Positions 5,910 to 12,877 of a stretch of 16,425 nucleotides of DNA are shown one piece after another (the stretch's first letter is position 1; every line of letters starts with the position of its first letter). The DNA is from Candidatus Peregrinibacteria bacterium RIFCSPLOWO2_01_FULL_48_20 (GTDB taxonomy: Bacteria > Patescibacteriota > Gracilibacteria > UBA1369 > 2-02-FULL-48-14). The notes below the pieces were generated by a model. The model saw nothing but the letters and a program-made list of their open reading frames with translations. It did no database searches and was not told where the DNA came from. A program made the position numbers and the translations under genes. The stretch lies in assembly GCA_001787475.1 (NCBI GenBank), contig MFXB01000018.1:1-16425 (forward strand). The letters are read 5' to 3'.

Positions 5910-7967
5910 TTAGAGAAGTGAACTCGTCGCAATCACCGGAGCAATGATGAGCGCAATTGTATTGATCACTTTGATAAGGGCGTTGAGCGCCGGACCCGCG
6001 GTGTCTTTGTAAGGATCGCCAACGGTGTCTCCCACCACGGCGGCTTTGTGCGTGTCCGAACCTTTGCCTCCGCCATTTCCGTCTTCCACATATTTTTTAG
6101 CGTTGTCCCAGGCGCCGCCGGCGTTGCTCATATTAATGGCCATGAGCAGTCCGGTTACAATCACTCCGCCGAGCAGTCCGCCGAGAGCGAGAGGACCGAG
6201 AATGAAGCCCACCAGTAGTGGTGCTGAAATGGCGATGAGTCCCGGCAAAATCATTTCTTTGAGAGCGGCGCGCGTTACGATGTCGACGCAAGCTCCATAT
6301 TCGGGTTTGGCTTTTCCTTCCATAATTCCTGTGATCTCACGGAATTGGCGACGTACTTCTTCCACCACGCTGAAGGCCGCTTTACCCACGGCTTGCATGA
6401 GAAAAGCTGAAAACAGGAATGGGAGAGCGCCTCCAATGAAGAGTCCTATCACCACGCGGTAGTCGGCCAAGTTGAAGATGAATTCATTGGCGCTGTTTTT
6501 GAGGAGTTCTTCTCCATAGGCCTGGAAAAGCACGAGCGCAGCGAGTGCGGCGGAAGCAATGGCGTACCCTTTGGTGACCGCTTTTGTTGTGTTTCCAACG
6601 GCGTCGAGAGCATCGGTGTTTTCACGTACTTCTTTGGAGAGTTGGGCCATTTCGGCAATACCGCCGGCATTGTCGGTGATGGGGCCGTAAGAGTCCATGG
6701 CAATCACCATTCCCGTGGTGGAGAGCATGGCCACGGCCGCAATTGCGATTCCGTAAACGCCATTTTCCAAAGTGGAATTATCTCCTAGCCAGTACGCCGT
6801 AAAAATCGCCGCAATAATGAGAATAACCATGGGGAAGGTGGAGAACATGCCCACCGCAAGTCCGCTGATCAAGTTCGTGCCGGCGCCCGTTTCGGAGGCT
6901 TTTGCAATGTTTCGAACAGGGCTGTAATCCTTCGACGTGTAGTATTCCGTGGCGATGTTGATGAGAAGGGTCAAAACTAAACCGACCACCGTTGCGAAGA
7001 AAATCTTGATGTCGTTCAGCATGTACTCCGTCACAAAATAGAAGCCGATGGCGGAGACCACTCCGGTGACAAAAGTTCCCCGATAAAGGGCACCCATAAT
7101 GTTCTTTTTGTCTTTTCCCAATCGCACGAAATAAAGTCCGAAAATGGTGGCCAAGACGGCGATTGAACCCAAGGCGAGAGGGTACTCCACTCCAACCGCT
7201 CCAATCTTGGTGGTAAGCGTGGAAGCGGCCAAAATCATGGCGGCAATCAAAGTCACGGCATAGGTTTCAAAAAGATCCGCACCCATTCCGGCGCAGTCTC
7301 CCACGTTGTCTCCCACATTGTCGGCAATCACACCCGGGTTTCGCGGGTCATCTTCTGGAATTCCTTTTTCAATTTTTCCCACGAGATCGGCACCCACATC
7401 GGCGGCCTTGGTATAAATTCCTCCTCCCACACGGGCGAAGAGGGAAATGAGGGAAGCTCCAAATCCGAATCCAATCAAAAGTCCGGGAGCTTTATCCACG
7501 GAAAGTCCAAAATAGGTGGTGAACATCCAGTAAAATCCGGCCACTCCCAAAAGAGCCAAGCTCACCACGGAAAGACCCGTGACGGCTCCTCCGCGAAAGG
7601 CCACCAAAAGGGCGGCGCCGAGTCCATCTTTGGCTGCGGCGGCGGTTCGCACATTGGCGCGTACCGAAACTCCCATTCCAATATAACCGGCCAATGCCGA
7701 GAAAATGGCTCCCACCAAGAATCCCATCGCGATCAAAAATCCGTTTTCAGGCAGTCCGAGTCCGAGTAACAAAAAGACCAAAATCGTGAAGACCGCAAGT
7801 GTTTTATACTGGCGGTTGAGGTAGGCCATGGCTCCTTCCTGAATGGAAGCGGCAATTTCCTGCATTTTGGTGTTTCCGTCGTTTTTCGAAAGAACACTCA
7901 CAATGAGGCCGATTGCCCACGCAAGAGCCAAGATGCTTGCTCCTGCCGCAAGGACGGGGATACTCAT
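5910..7967 (-). CDS. hppA: Membrane-bound proton-translocating pyrophosphatase, K+-independent type
   Basis: This enzyme hydrolyses cytoplasmic pyrophosphate and pumps H+ across the membrane. The 685 residues are normal length, with about 16 hydrophobic segments. The pyrophosphate-binding signatures are intact: GGGIYTKAADVGADLVGK at 181-198 and DDPRNPGVIADNVGDNVGD at 206-224. The C-terminal counterpart has DNAKKYVE and SDTHKAAVVGDTVGDPYKDTAGPA near 625-665. At the cation-selectivity site the sequence is GNTTKAVTKG, with Lys at 462 and Thr at 465. In this family Lys (instead of Ala) there marks the K+-independent H+-pumping class; the assignment follows from that rule. It has its own -10 box and terminator. 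The gene upstream on the same strand encodes a multi-span membrane protein 38 bases away. Confidence 0.97.
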   Translation of the reverse strand: MSIPVLAAGASILALAWAIGLIVSVLSKNDGNTKMQEIAASIQEGAMAYLNRQYKTLAVFTILVFLLLGLGLPENGFLIAMGFLVGAIFSALAGYIGMGVSVRANVRTAAAAKDGLGAALLVAFRGGAVTGLSVVSLALLGVAGFYWMFTTYFGLSVDKAPGLLIGFGFGASLISLFARVGGGIYTKAADVGADLVGKIEKGIPEDDPRNPGVIADNVGDNVGDCAGMGADLFETYAVTLIAAMILAASTLTTKIGAVGVEYPLALGSIAVLATIFGLYFVRLGKDKKNIMGALYRGTFVTGVVSAIGFYFVTEYMLNDIKIFFATVVGLVLTLLINIATEYYTSKDYSPVRNIAKASETGAGTNLISGLAVGMFSTFPMVILIIAAIFTAYWLGDNSTLENGVYGIAIAAVAMLSTTGMVIAMDSYGPITDNAGGIAEMAQLSKEVRENTDALDAVGNTTKAVTKGYAIASAALAALVLFQAYGEELLKNSANEFIFNLADYRVVIGLFIGGALPFLFSAFLMQAVGKAAFSVVEEVRRQFREITGIMEGKAKPEYGACVDIVTRAALKEMILPGLIAISAPLLVGFILGPLALGGLLGGVIVTGLLMAINMSNAGGAWDNAKKYVEDGNGGGKGSDTHKAAVVGDTVGDPYKDTAGPALNALIKVINTIALIIAPVIATSSLL

Positions 7968-7983
7968 AAGGTTGAGTTAAAGA

Positions 7984-7989
7984 ATTATA
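7984..7989 (-). promoter_or_regulatory. -10 box of hppA
   Basis: A perfect TATAAT on the minus strand lies 16 bases before the hppA ATG, giving a leader of about 10 bases with no Shine-Dalgarno. No convincing -35 box is seen at 16-18 bases. Confidence 0.5.
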
Positions 7990-8005
7990 GGGTGATATTA
8001 TTGTC

Positions 8006-8773
8006 TTATTGCATCTTTTTCAAGCCCTTTGCCAAGCTTGCCAGAGCGGCTTTGTTCTCGTCGCGGTAAATGAGGTATTGGTAATTGAAGAAAACGAGTA
8101 AATATACTTTCAAGAAAACTGCACCTGCACCGAAGAGAGCCACTGAAATCAAACCGGAAAGAATTTCCGATCCCGCCGCGATGAAACCCGCGGAAACGGC
8201 GAAAGTAAGACCAAAGTAAATGTAAAATAAAATCATTCCCACAAAATAAATCGCCATTAAGTTTCCAATCGTACGAAGAAAACCGGACTTCGAAATCATT
8301 TTTTGACTCATGCGGTTGGCGTCTCCGCCGGAAATTTTTTCCAATTGGCTGACTTGAATGGAGTGAAAATACATCACTCCTTTATAAATGCCGGGTAAAA
8401 GGAGGAGCAGCGACCAAAGCAATATCTTGAGCATGGTGAGCAGGCCGGTACCAAGCACTCCCCAAAATCGAGAAAGACCGTAACGGAAACCGTCTTCAAT
8501 ATCGATTACTTTCTTTCCCGCATACAGGTCGGCACACCACTTGGCGAGCGCGTTATAAAAGACGATGCAAAAAGCAATGTAAGCAAGGTAGAGAACAATC
8601 AAGCTGATTGAGACGGCCGGTATACCCTGGAGGGGAATGTAATAAAAAAGCGCTCCCACCGCGCCGAATACTATGATTGTAACTACAGCGGGCAGAACCA
8701 TAAATTCCCGCCAACGTTCACGGGTGGTCTTCCAAGCGAGCTTGGCAATAAGATCGGTGGTGTTTTGCGACAT
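8006..8773 (-). CDS. Multi-span membrane protein of unknown function (DUF975/YciC-like)
   Basis: A 255-residue protein with about six hydrophobic segments (roughly 25-45, 50-76, 106-130, 168-190, 190-205, 208-230) and a basic, cytoplasmic-looking C-terminus (LASLAKGLKKMQ). The central part DIEDGFRYGLSRFWGVLGTGLLTMLKILLW, then LLPGIYKGVMYFHSIQV, has the look of the DUF975/YciC group of membrane proteins: a short amphipathic segment before a helix pair ending in PGI. No catalytic motif is visible. It is divergent from the Yip1-family gene, and the two share a short regulatory region and the same start-proximal motif. hppA follows on the same strand 38 bases downstream. Confidence 0.6.
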   Translation of the reverse strand: MSQNTTDLIAKLAWKTTRERWREFMVLPAVVTIIVFGAVGALFYYIPLQGIPAVSISLIVLYLAYIAFCIVFYNALAKWCADLYAGKKVIDIEDGFRYGLSRFWGVLGTGLLTMLKILLWSLLLLLPGIYKGVMYFHSIQVSQLEKISGGDANRMSQKMISKSGFLRTIGNLMAIYFVGMILFYIYFGLTFAVSAGFIAAGSEILSGLISVALFGAGAVFLKVYLLVFFNYQYLIYRDENKAALASLAKGLKKMQ

Positions 8774-8786
8774 GGAGGCGTGGTTA
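8774..8786 (-). promoter_or_regulatory. Start-proximal leader motif TAACCACGCCTCC (copy 1)
   Basis: Directly before the ATG at 8773 the minus strand reads TAACCACGCCTCC. The same core, TAAC(1-3 C)ACGCC, stands at the same place before the Yip1 gene (8843-8855) and the aquaporin gene (15692-15678). It is pyrimidine-rich and cannot act as a Shine-Dalgarno sequence. Confidence 0.5.
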
Positions 8787-8806
8787 CGGTGAGTAAAATC
8801 TGTTTT

Positions 8807-8835
8807 AATCTATCACGGCTCTGCTATACTGACAA
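8807..8835 (-). promoter_or_regulatory. Promoter of the 8006-8773 gene
   Basis: On the minus strand TTGTCA (8835-8830), a 17-base spacer and TAGATT (8812-8807) preceded by TGA, so the -10 is also of the extended type. The predicted leader is about 27 bases. It overlaps the divergent promoter of the Yip1-family gene. Confidence 0.5.
8822..8830 (+). promoter_or_regulatory. Extended -10 promoter of the Yip1-family gene
   Basis: TGCTATACT matches TGnTATAAT with one mismatch. The ATG at 8856 lies 25 bases after the hexamer. It shares bases with the -35 and spacer of the opposite-strand promoter, so polymerase can probably occupy only one direction at a time. Confidence 0.55.
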
Positions 8836-8842
8836 AGAAATT

Positions 8843-8855
8843 TAACCCACGCCCT
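8843..8855 (+). promoter_or_regulatory. Start-proximal leader motif TAACCCACGCCCT (copy 2)
   Basis: TAACCCACGCCCT directly abuts the ATG at 8856. It shares the TAAC(1-3 C)ACGCC core with the leaders of the divergent membrane-protein gene and the aquaporin gene. Confidence 0.5.
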
Positions 8856-9407
8856 ATGGATTTCCAGAAAACCTTTAGTCAGGCTTTTGAAATTGTGAAA
8901 CTCAAGGAGCCCGCAATGCATACCGTTGCGAAAGATCCTCATGCTCTTCAACCGGCTCTTATTATCACCGTTCTCGGTTCCGCGATTGGGGGACTCGGCA
9001 CCTATCTTTTCCCTCGCGGAATGGGGTTTGTGACCTACCGCAGCGATCTGCCGGGCGTGGTCATTGCCATTGTTCTTGCCGCTCTCGTTGCCATTGCCGG
9101 CTTATTTTTAACGGGCTTTTTGGCCGAACGCGTTTTCCATTCCAAACTCGATATGCACGGTTATGTGAAAGTGATGGGTTTTGCCAATATTCTTGCCCTT
9201 CTGACTTTTTATCCTCCGCTCGCCATTGTTTCCGGAATCTGGACTTTTGTGGTCTTCTGCGTCGTTTTGTCCAAGCTTGGAAAATTGGGGGTGGGTTCCA
9301 TTATCCTTTTGATTCTTTTGGAGATCTTGATTTTTGGAGTTTTGGGATCGCTCGTGGGAGGCATGATGGGCGTGAGCGGTGGCTATTCGGGGATGATGGG
9401 GTACTAA
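8856..9407 (+). CDS. Yip1-family membrane protein
   Basis: A 183-residue protein with about five hydrophobic segments (33-52, 67-90, 105-122, 122-140, 146-170) and a Gly/Met-rich tail (GGMMGVSGGYSGMMGY). The N-terminus, with KEPAMHTVAKDPHALQPALIITVLG, and the later FLAERVFHSKLDMHGYVKVMGFAN, then a helix pair, fit the bacterial Yip1/YIP1-domain pattern, whose members are small integral membrane proteins of largely unknown role. The family call is by pattern. It has an extended -10 promoter with a roughly 19-base leader and no Shine-Dalgarno. It is divergent from another multi-span membrane protein. Confidence 0.65.
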   Translation: MDFQKTFSQAFEIVKLKEPAMHTVAKDPHALQPALIITVLGSAIGGLGTYLFPRGMGFVTYRSDLPGVVIAIVLAALVAIAGLFLTGFLAERVFHSKLDMHGYVKVMGFANILALLTFYPPLAIVSGIWTFVVFCVVLSKLGKLGVGSIILLILLEILIFGVLGSLVGGMMGVSGGYSGMMGY

Positions 9408-9424
9408 CGAGTACACAGAGTTTG

Positions 9425-9433
9425 TGGTATAAT
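9425..9433 (+). promoter_or_regulatory. Extended -10 promoter of the 9462-10568 gene
   Basis: TGGTATAAT is a perfect extended -10. The start is expected near 9440. AAGGAG at 9435-9440 would then sit at the transcription start and be too far (22 bases) from the GTG to serve as a ribosome site. Confidence 0.6.
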
Positions 9434-9461
9434 ATAAGGAGTATTCGCTTACTTCCTTCGC

Positions 9462-10568
9462 GTGGACGATAAAAAAGAAAAAATCAAAGGTAGTTCTGAT
9501 TTAGAGAAGCCGGTTGCTCAACCCTTCGGTCAGGAAGATAATGCGGAATTTGAGGGTGGAATTGGAGGTTCTCGAGGTGTGCTCGACCAACTGGAGGAAC
9601 CGGGTGGTTTGGAAGTGGCAGATATGCCGGAAAGCAATGAACTTCAGGAGCGTCGACGCAAAACCAAAAATCGACTGAAGGAGCTGGCCTCCATGAAGGA
9701 GCCGGGCGAAGAAAGGGGAGAGGAAGAACCCTTTGAAGAAGAATCGGGTTTGTTGGATATGCTGAAGGAAGCCAAGCTTTCCACGCGGCATTTGAAATTT
9801 TGTTGCGGAGGAGTGGTGGCTCTTTTTCTCTTGATCGGCTTGTTCTTTGGCGGCCGTGCCTTGTTCACCGCGTGGCAAAATCGACCGGAAGAGCCCGACG
9901 CTACAGAACCGGAAGAACCCACCGACAATGAGGATGATGACGAGTTCAATTTCCTCGATCCGTCCGTGCTCAGCGGAATTTTGGTGGGAGAGGATATGCC
10001 GGAAGCGGACGATGCGCTGCAAACCGGTCAAGACTTGGGAGCGCCGGAAGAAACCACCGGCGATTCGCTCACGCAAAGCATGGTGGATTTCGCCTCCATT
10101 TACGAAGCCATGCAGGTGAATGTGAATGAACTTTTGACTCAATCCAATCAAAGACGGGAAACTTTGGAAGACTACCAAAATCAACTGCAGTATCTTTTGT
10201 ATTTGGGCAAACAAAACATCGAAAAACTGGAAGAAGAAAGCAGTGCTTTGATCTCGCAGTTTGAAGCGCGAGAAGAAGAAAAGGCCGATGCGGAAACACG
10301 CTATTTTTCAAATTTGAGAGAGCTCGATTCCTACGCGGCCGTGGCCGCTCTCAATACGTTCACTGAACACGGGGAAGAGATTGTTCGTTTGCGCGCTCAA
10401 TACAACGCTCGCCAAAAACTCCTGACGTATTACGAAGACGTGCTCGCCAGTATGGAATTGCGTGTTCGGGACATCGAGCTCAACGAAGAGGCGCTCCTCA
10501 AAGGAGTTCAAGTGGTGGACATTGAAGGTTCCGATCTCGATTTGATTATAGACGAGAACGAGCTTTAG
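9462..10568 (+). CDS. Single-span coiled-coil membrane protein of unknown function
   Basis: I do not recognise this 368-residue protein. Residues 1-112 are very acidic and probably disordered and cytoplasmic, with one basic helix (RRRKTKNRLKELASM, 64-78). One membrane segment at about 113-135 follows (CCGGVVALFLLIGLFFGG). Residues 138-210 are an acidic Pro/Glu/Asp linker. Residues 220-345 are strongly helical and probably coiled coil (NQRRETLEDYQNQLQYLL, EEESSALISQFEAREEEK). The C-terminus is acidic (LDLIIDENEL). A type II-like topology with the coiled coil outside fits the charges. The GTG start at 9462 is the only reasonable one after the promoter. rel begins 17 bases after its stop, so the two may be transcribed together. 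Confidence 0.7.
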   Translation: MDDKKEKIKGSSDLEKPVAQPFGQEDNAEFEGGIGGSRGVLDQLEEPGGLEVADMPESNELQERRRKTKNRLKELASMKEPGEERGEEEPFEEESGLLDMLKEAKLSTRHLKFCCGGVVALFLLIGLFFGGRALFTAWQNRPEEPDATEPEEPTDNEDDDEFNFLDPSVLSGILVGEDMPEADDALQTGQDLGAPEETTGDSLTQSMVDFASIYEAMQVNVNELLTQSNQRRETLEDYQNQLQYLLYLGKQNIEKLEEESSALISQFEAREEEKADAETRYFSNLRELDSYAAVAALNTFTEHGEEIVRLRAQYNARQKLLTYYEDVLASMELRVRDIELNEEALLKGVQVVDIEGSDLDLIIDENEL

Positions 10569-10572
10569 ATTG

Positions 10573-10584
10573 TAGAATAAGGAG
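10573..10584 (+). promoter_or_regulatory. Possible -10 box plus AAGGAG directly before rel
   Basis: TAGAAT (10573-10578) is followed at once by AAGGAG (10579-10584), which is one base from the rel ATG. That is too close for a working Shine-Dalgarno. If TAGAAT is a -10 box the transcript would start at or next to the ATG, that is, leaderless. No -35 box supports it. Confidence 0.25.
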
Positions 10585-10585
10585 C

Positions 10586-12736
10586 ATGTCCTACGCTACG
10601 CTTCGCAATCAGATTATTAAACGACGACCGGATTTGCCGATCAAGCTGATTGATAGTGCTTATGAGTTTGCGAAGAAGGCGCACGGGGGGCAAAAACGCT
10701 ATTCGGGAGAATCGTATATTATGCATCCGGTGGAGGTGGCGCGCATTTTGCTGGATCTCAATCCCGATTTGCCCGCCATGCAAGCGGCGCTCCTTCATGA
10801 CGTCACGGAGGACACGGCGGTGAAACGGCCGGAAGTTGAGGAAGCTTTTGGAAAAGAAGTGGCCGATTTGGTGGAGGGTCTTGAAAAGCTCGCCATCGTG
10901 AAAGTGCGTACGGAAAATCCGCAGGAAGAAAAGTGGAAAAAAATGTTTCTGGCCATGGCCAAGGATATTCGAATCGTTTTTATTAAGTTGGCCGATCGCC
11001 TTCACAACATGCGCACCTTGCAGTTCGTCCCGCCGCACAAACAGGAACGCATCGCGCGGGAAACTTTGGGTGTGCACGCCGCCATTGCGTCGCGGCTCGG
11101 TATCTTTCAAATTAAAAGCGAGCTTGAAGATTTGTGTTTTCGTTACCTTTATCCTGAAGACTATAAAGATTTGGCGGCCAAGCTGAAATCCGAGCAAGAT
11201 CGCAGTGAAGAATGCATGGCGTTCGCCACGTCCCAACTCGAGCAGCTTTTGATGCGGGAAAACGTGAACGTGGTGGAAGTGCAGGGACGGCTCAAGCATT
11301 TGTGGAGCATTTATCAAAAAATGCAAAAAAAGGAGGCGAAGGACATCGGCGACATTTACGATCTTTTTGCGCTTCGCGTGATTTTGCCCGATTTGTTTCA
11401 CGGACAAAAAGAGCAGGTTTCCCATTTGTACAATGTGCTCGGTTTGGTGCACGGGGAATACATCCCGCTTCAGGATCGATTTAAAGATTATATTGCCGTA
11501 CCCAAGCCCAACGGCTACCGCAGTTTGCACACTACGGTGCTCGGTCTCGGAGGTGATATTTATGACGAACCCACCGAAGTTCAAATTCGGACGCTTGGGA
11601 TGCATAAGGAAGCCGAACTCGGAGTTGCGTCGCATTGGTCTTACAAACTCGGAAAACGGATTGATAAAAATCTCGACCGAAAAATTCACTTTGCGCTGCA
11701 AAACGCTTTGCAGGAGGTGAAAGCTTTGGTGAAGCAGAATCCCGATTTGGAAGCGGAAGTGCGTGCGTGGATCGAACGCTATCAATTTTTGACACCCACA
11801 GAACGCAAACGGATCGAAAAAAAATTGTACGATCACGGCATTGCGAAATCTTATTTGGCGGCCATTCAAAAAGGGCGCAGCCAGGAAATTCCCATTCTGC
11901 ATTCTTCCGTGGAACAGCAAATGGCGTGGCTTCGCGGACTTGCCGAAGAAGGGAATTTAAAGGCGGAAATTGACCTGTATCCCGATCGTATTTTTGTTCT
12001 GACTCCGAAAAAGCAGGTTATTGAGCTTCCCAAAGGTTCCAATCCAATTGATTTTGCGTTCATGGTTCACACCGAAGTTGGCAACAAAATGGTGAACGCG
12101 AAAGTGAACGGACGCATTGTGCCTTTCGATTACGAGCTCAAAAACGGAGAAACAGTGGAAATTGTGACGCGCTCGAACGCCAAGCCCAATCGTTATTGGC
12201 TGTCGATCGCGAAAACCTCGTCGGCTCGCAGCAAAATTAAAAACTGGTTCAACAAGCAGGATAAGTCGGCCAATGTGACGGCCGGAAGGGAAATGGTGAA
12301 CCGCGAGTTGCAGGTTTTGGGGAAATCTGTTTTGGATGATAAAAATGCTTTGCTTAAAAATTATGCGGGCTCCGGCCGCACTTCTGCGGAACGGGAACAA
12401 CTTTTGGAAAATGTGGGGCTCGGCACGGTGACCGCTTTCCAAATTGTGAAAACGCTTTTTCCGGACGAAACCGCAAAAGCTCGTAAAAAGGGAGATGTAT
12501 TGGTGGCGGCCGAGTACACTCAAGAAGTGCTCATAACGGGGGAGGAAAATCTTCCCGTTCTTTTAAGCGCGTGCTGCAAACCAAAACCGCCTCATTCCAT
12601 TATAGGGTATGTGAGTCGCGGGCAATTCATTCGCATTCACCGAAAGGATTGCCGGGAACTCGGGGGGCTTGAAGATGAACGGTTTATCAGTGCTCACTGG
12701 AAAGCAAAAAAAAGTGCCATTGACAAAACCAAATAA
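10586..12736 (+). CDS. rel: Bifunctional-type (p)ppGpp synthetase/hydrolase Rel, without ACT domain
   Basis: Rel makes and degrades the alarmone (p)ppGpp in the stringent response. The HD hydrolase domain is intact: H33 in KKAHGGQKR, HDVTEDT at 71-77 and KLADRLHNMRTL at 134-145. The synthetase domain follows, with GRLKHLWSIYQKM at 234-246, DIYDLFALRVI, RFKDYIAVPKPNGYRSLHTTV at 288-308 and EVQIRT...KEAELGVASHWSYK. RFKD rather than ExDD is the signature of bifunctional Rel/SpoT enzymes. A stretch of about 60 residues (roughly 355-415) precedes the TGS domain (about 422-482); it seems longer than usual. After a helical region comes the zinc-finger-like CC...HRKDC at 663-689. The protein ends 27 residues later, so the C-terminal ACT/RRM domain is missing. 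Its 716 residues reflect a loss at the end and a gain in the middle. Confidence 0.95.
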   Translation: MSYATLRNQIIKRRPDLPIKLIDSAYEFAKKAHGGQKRYSGESYIMHPVEVARILLDLNPDLPAMQAALLHDVTEDTAVKRPEVEEAFGKEVADLVEGLEKLAIVKVRTENPQEEKWKKMFLAMAKDIRIVFIKLADRLHNMRTLQFVPPHKQERIARETLGVHAAIASRLGIFQIKSELEDLCFRYLYPEDYKDLAAKLKSEQDRSEECMAFATSQLEQLLMRENVNVVEVQGRLKHLWSIYQKMQKKEAKDIGDIYDLFALRVILPDLFHGQKEQVSHLYNVLGLVHGEYIPLQDRFKDYIAVPKPNGYRSLHTTVLGLGGDIYDEPTEVQIRTLGMHKEAELGVASHWSYKLGKRIDKNLDRKIHFALQNALQEVKALVKQNPDLEAEVRAWIERYQFLTPTERKRIEKKLYDHGIAKSYLAAIQKGRSQEIPILHSSVEQQMAWLRGLAEEGNLKAEIDLYPDRIFVLTPKKQVIELPKGSNPIDFAFMVHTEVGNKMVNAKVNGRIVPFDYELKNGETVEIVTRSNAKPNRYWLSIAKTSSARSKIKNWFNKQDKSANVTAGREMVNRELQVLGKSVLDDKNALLKNYAGSGRTSAEREQLLENVGLGTVTAFQIVKTLFPDETAKARKKGDVLVAAEYTQEVLITGEENLPVLLSACCKPKPPHSIIGYVSRGQFIRIHRKDCRELGGLEDERFISAHWKAKKSAIDKTK

Positions 12737-12747
12737 ATGGCTATAAT
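12720..12747 (+). promoter_or_regulatory. Strong sigma-70 promoter of the sigma-factor operon
   Basis: TTGACA (12720-12725), 16 bases, TATAAT (12742-12747): both hexamers are perfect consensus. It overlaps the last codons and stop of rel. Transcription should begin near 12754, leaving a leader of about 124 bases before the ATG at 12878, far longer than any other leader here. Confidence 0.85.
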
Positions 12748-12753
12748 CTAGGC

Positions 12754-12862
12754 ACAATTCAAAAAACAGGCCACGTGCCCCCTGTATAAAAATGGGTAAA
12801 AAGGTCTTCTGACCTTCTCTCCAACCTGGAGGTTTCCTACCAAGGAAGCCCCGGGCACTTTT
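12754..12862 (+). ncRNA. Structured leader or small RNA before the sigma operon
   Basis: The transcript can fold into an outer stem GTGCCC/GGGCAC (12775-12780 with 12853-12858). This holds three hairpins in a row: AAGGTC-TTCT-GACCTT (12801-12816), CTCCA-ACC-TGGAG (12819-12831) and TTCCT-ACCA-AGGAA (12834-12847). An earlier stem ACAGG/CCTGT (12766-12770 with 12781-12785) encloses and competes with the left arm of the outer stem. TTTT follows the outer stem, so it could end a roughly 110-nt small RNA or act as an attenuator. It matches no riboswitch or SRP RNA consensus I know. The folding is my reading by eye. Confidence 0.5.
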
Positions 12863-12877
12863 GATTTCAAATGCACT

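Noticed and set aside
10565..11920. Long minus-strand frame opposite rel (451 codons)
   Set aside because: Phe/His/Arg-rich composition typical of an antisense shadow; rel on the other strand has intact catalytic motifs throughout.
12792..12812. Six-codon leader peptide MGKKVF
   Set aside because: Too short, no ribosome site, and no run of a regulatory amino acid; its only interest is its place inside the hairpin region.
12775..12858. SRP (4.5S) RNA or a known riboswitch
   Set aside because: The conserved SRP GGAA-loop and AGCAG context is missing, and the folds I can recall (ZTP, fluoride, c-di-GMP, THF, guanidine) do not fit the arrangement of three hairpins inside one stem.
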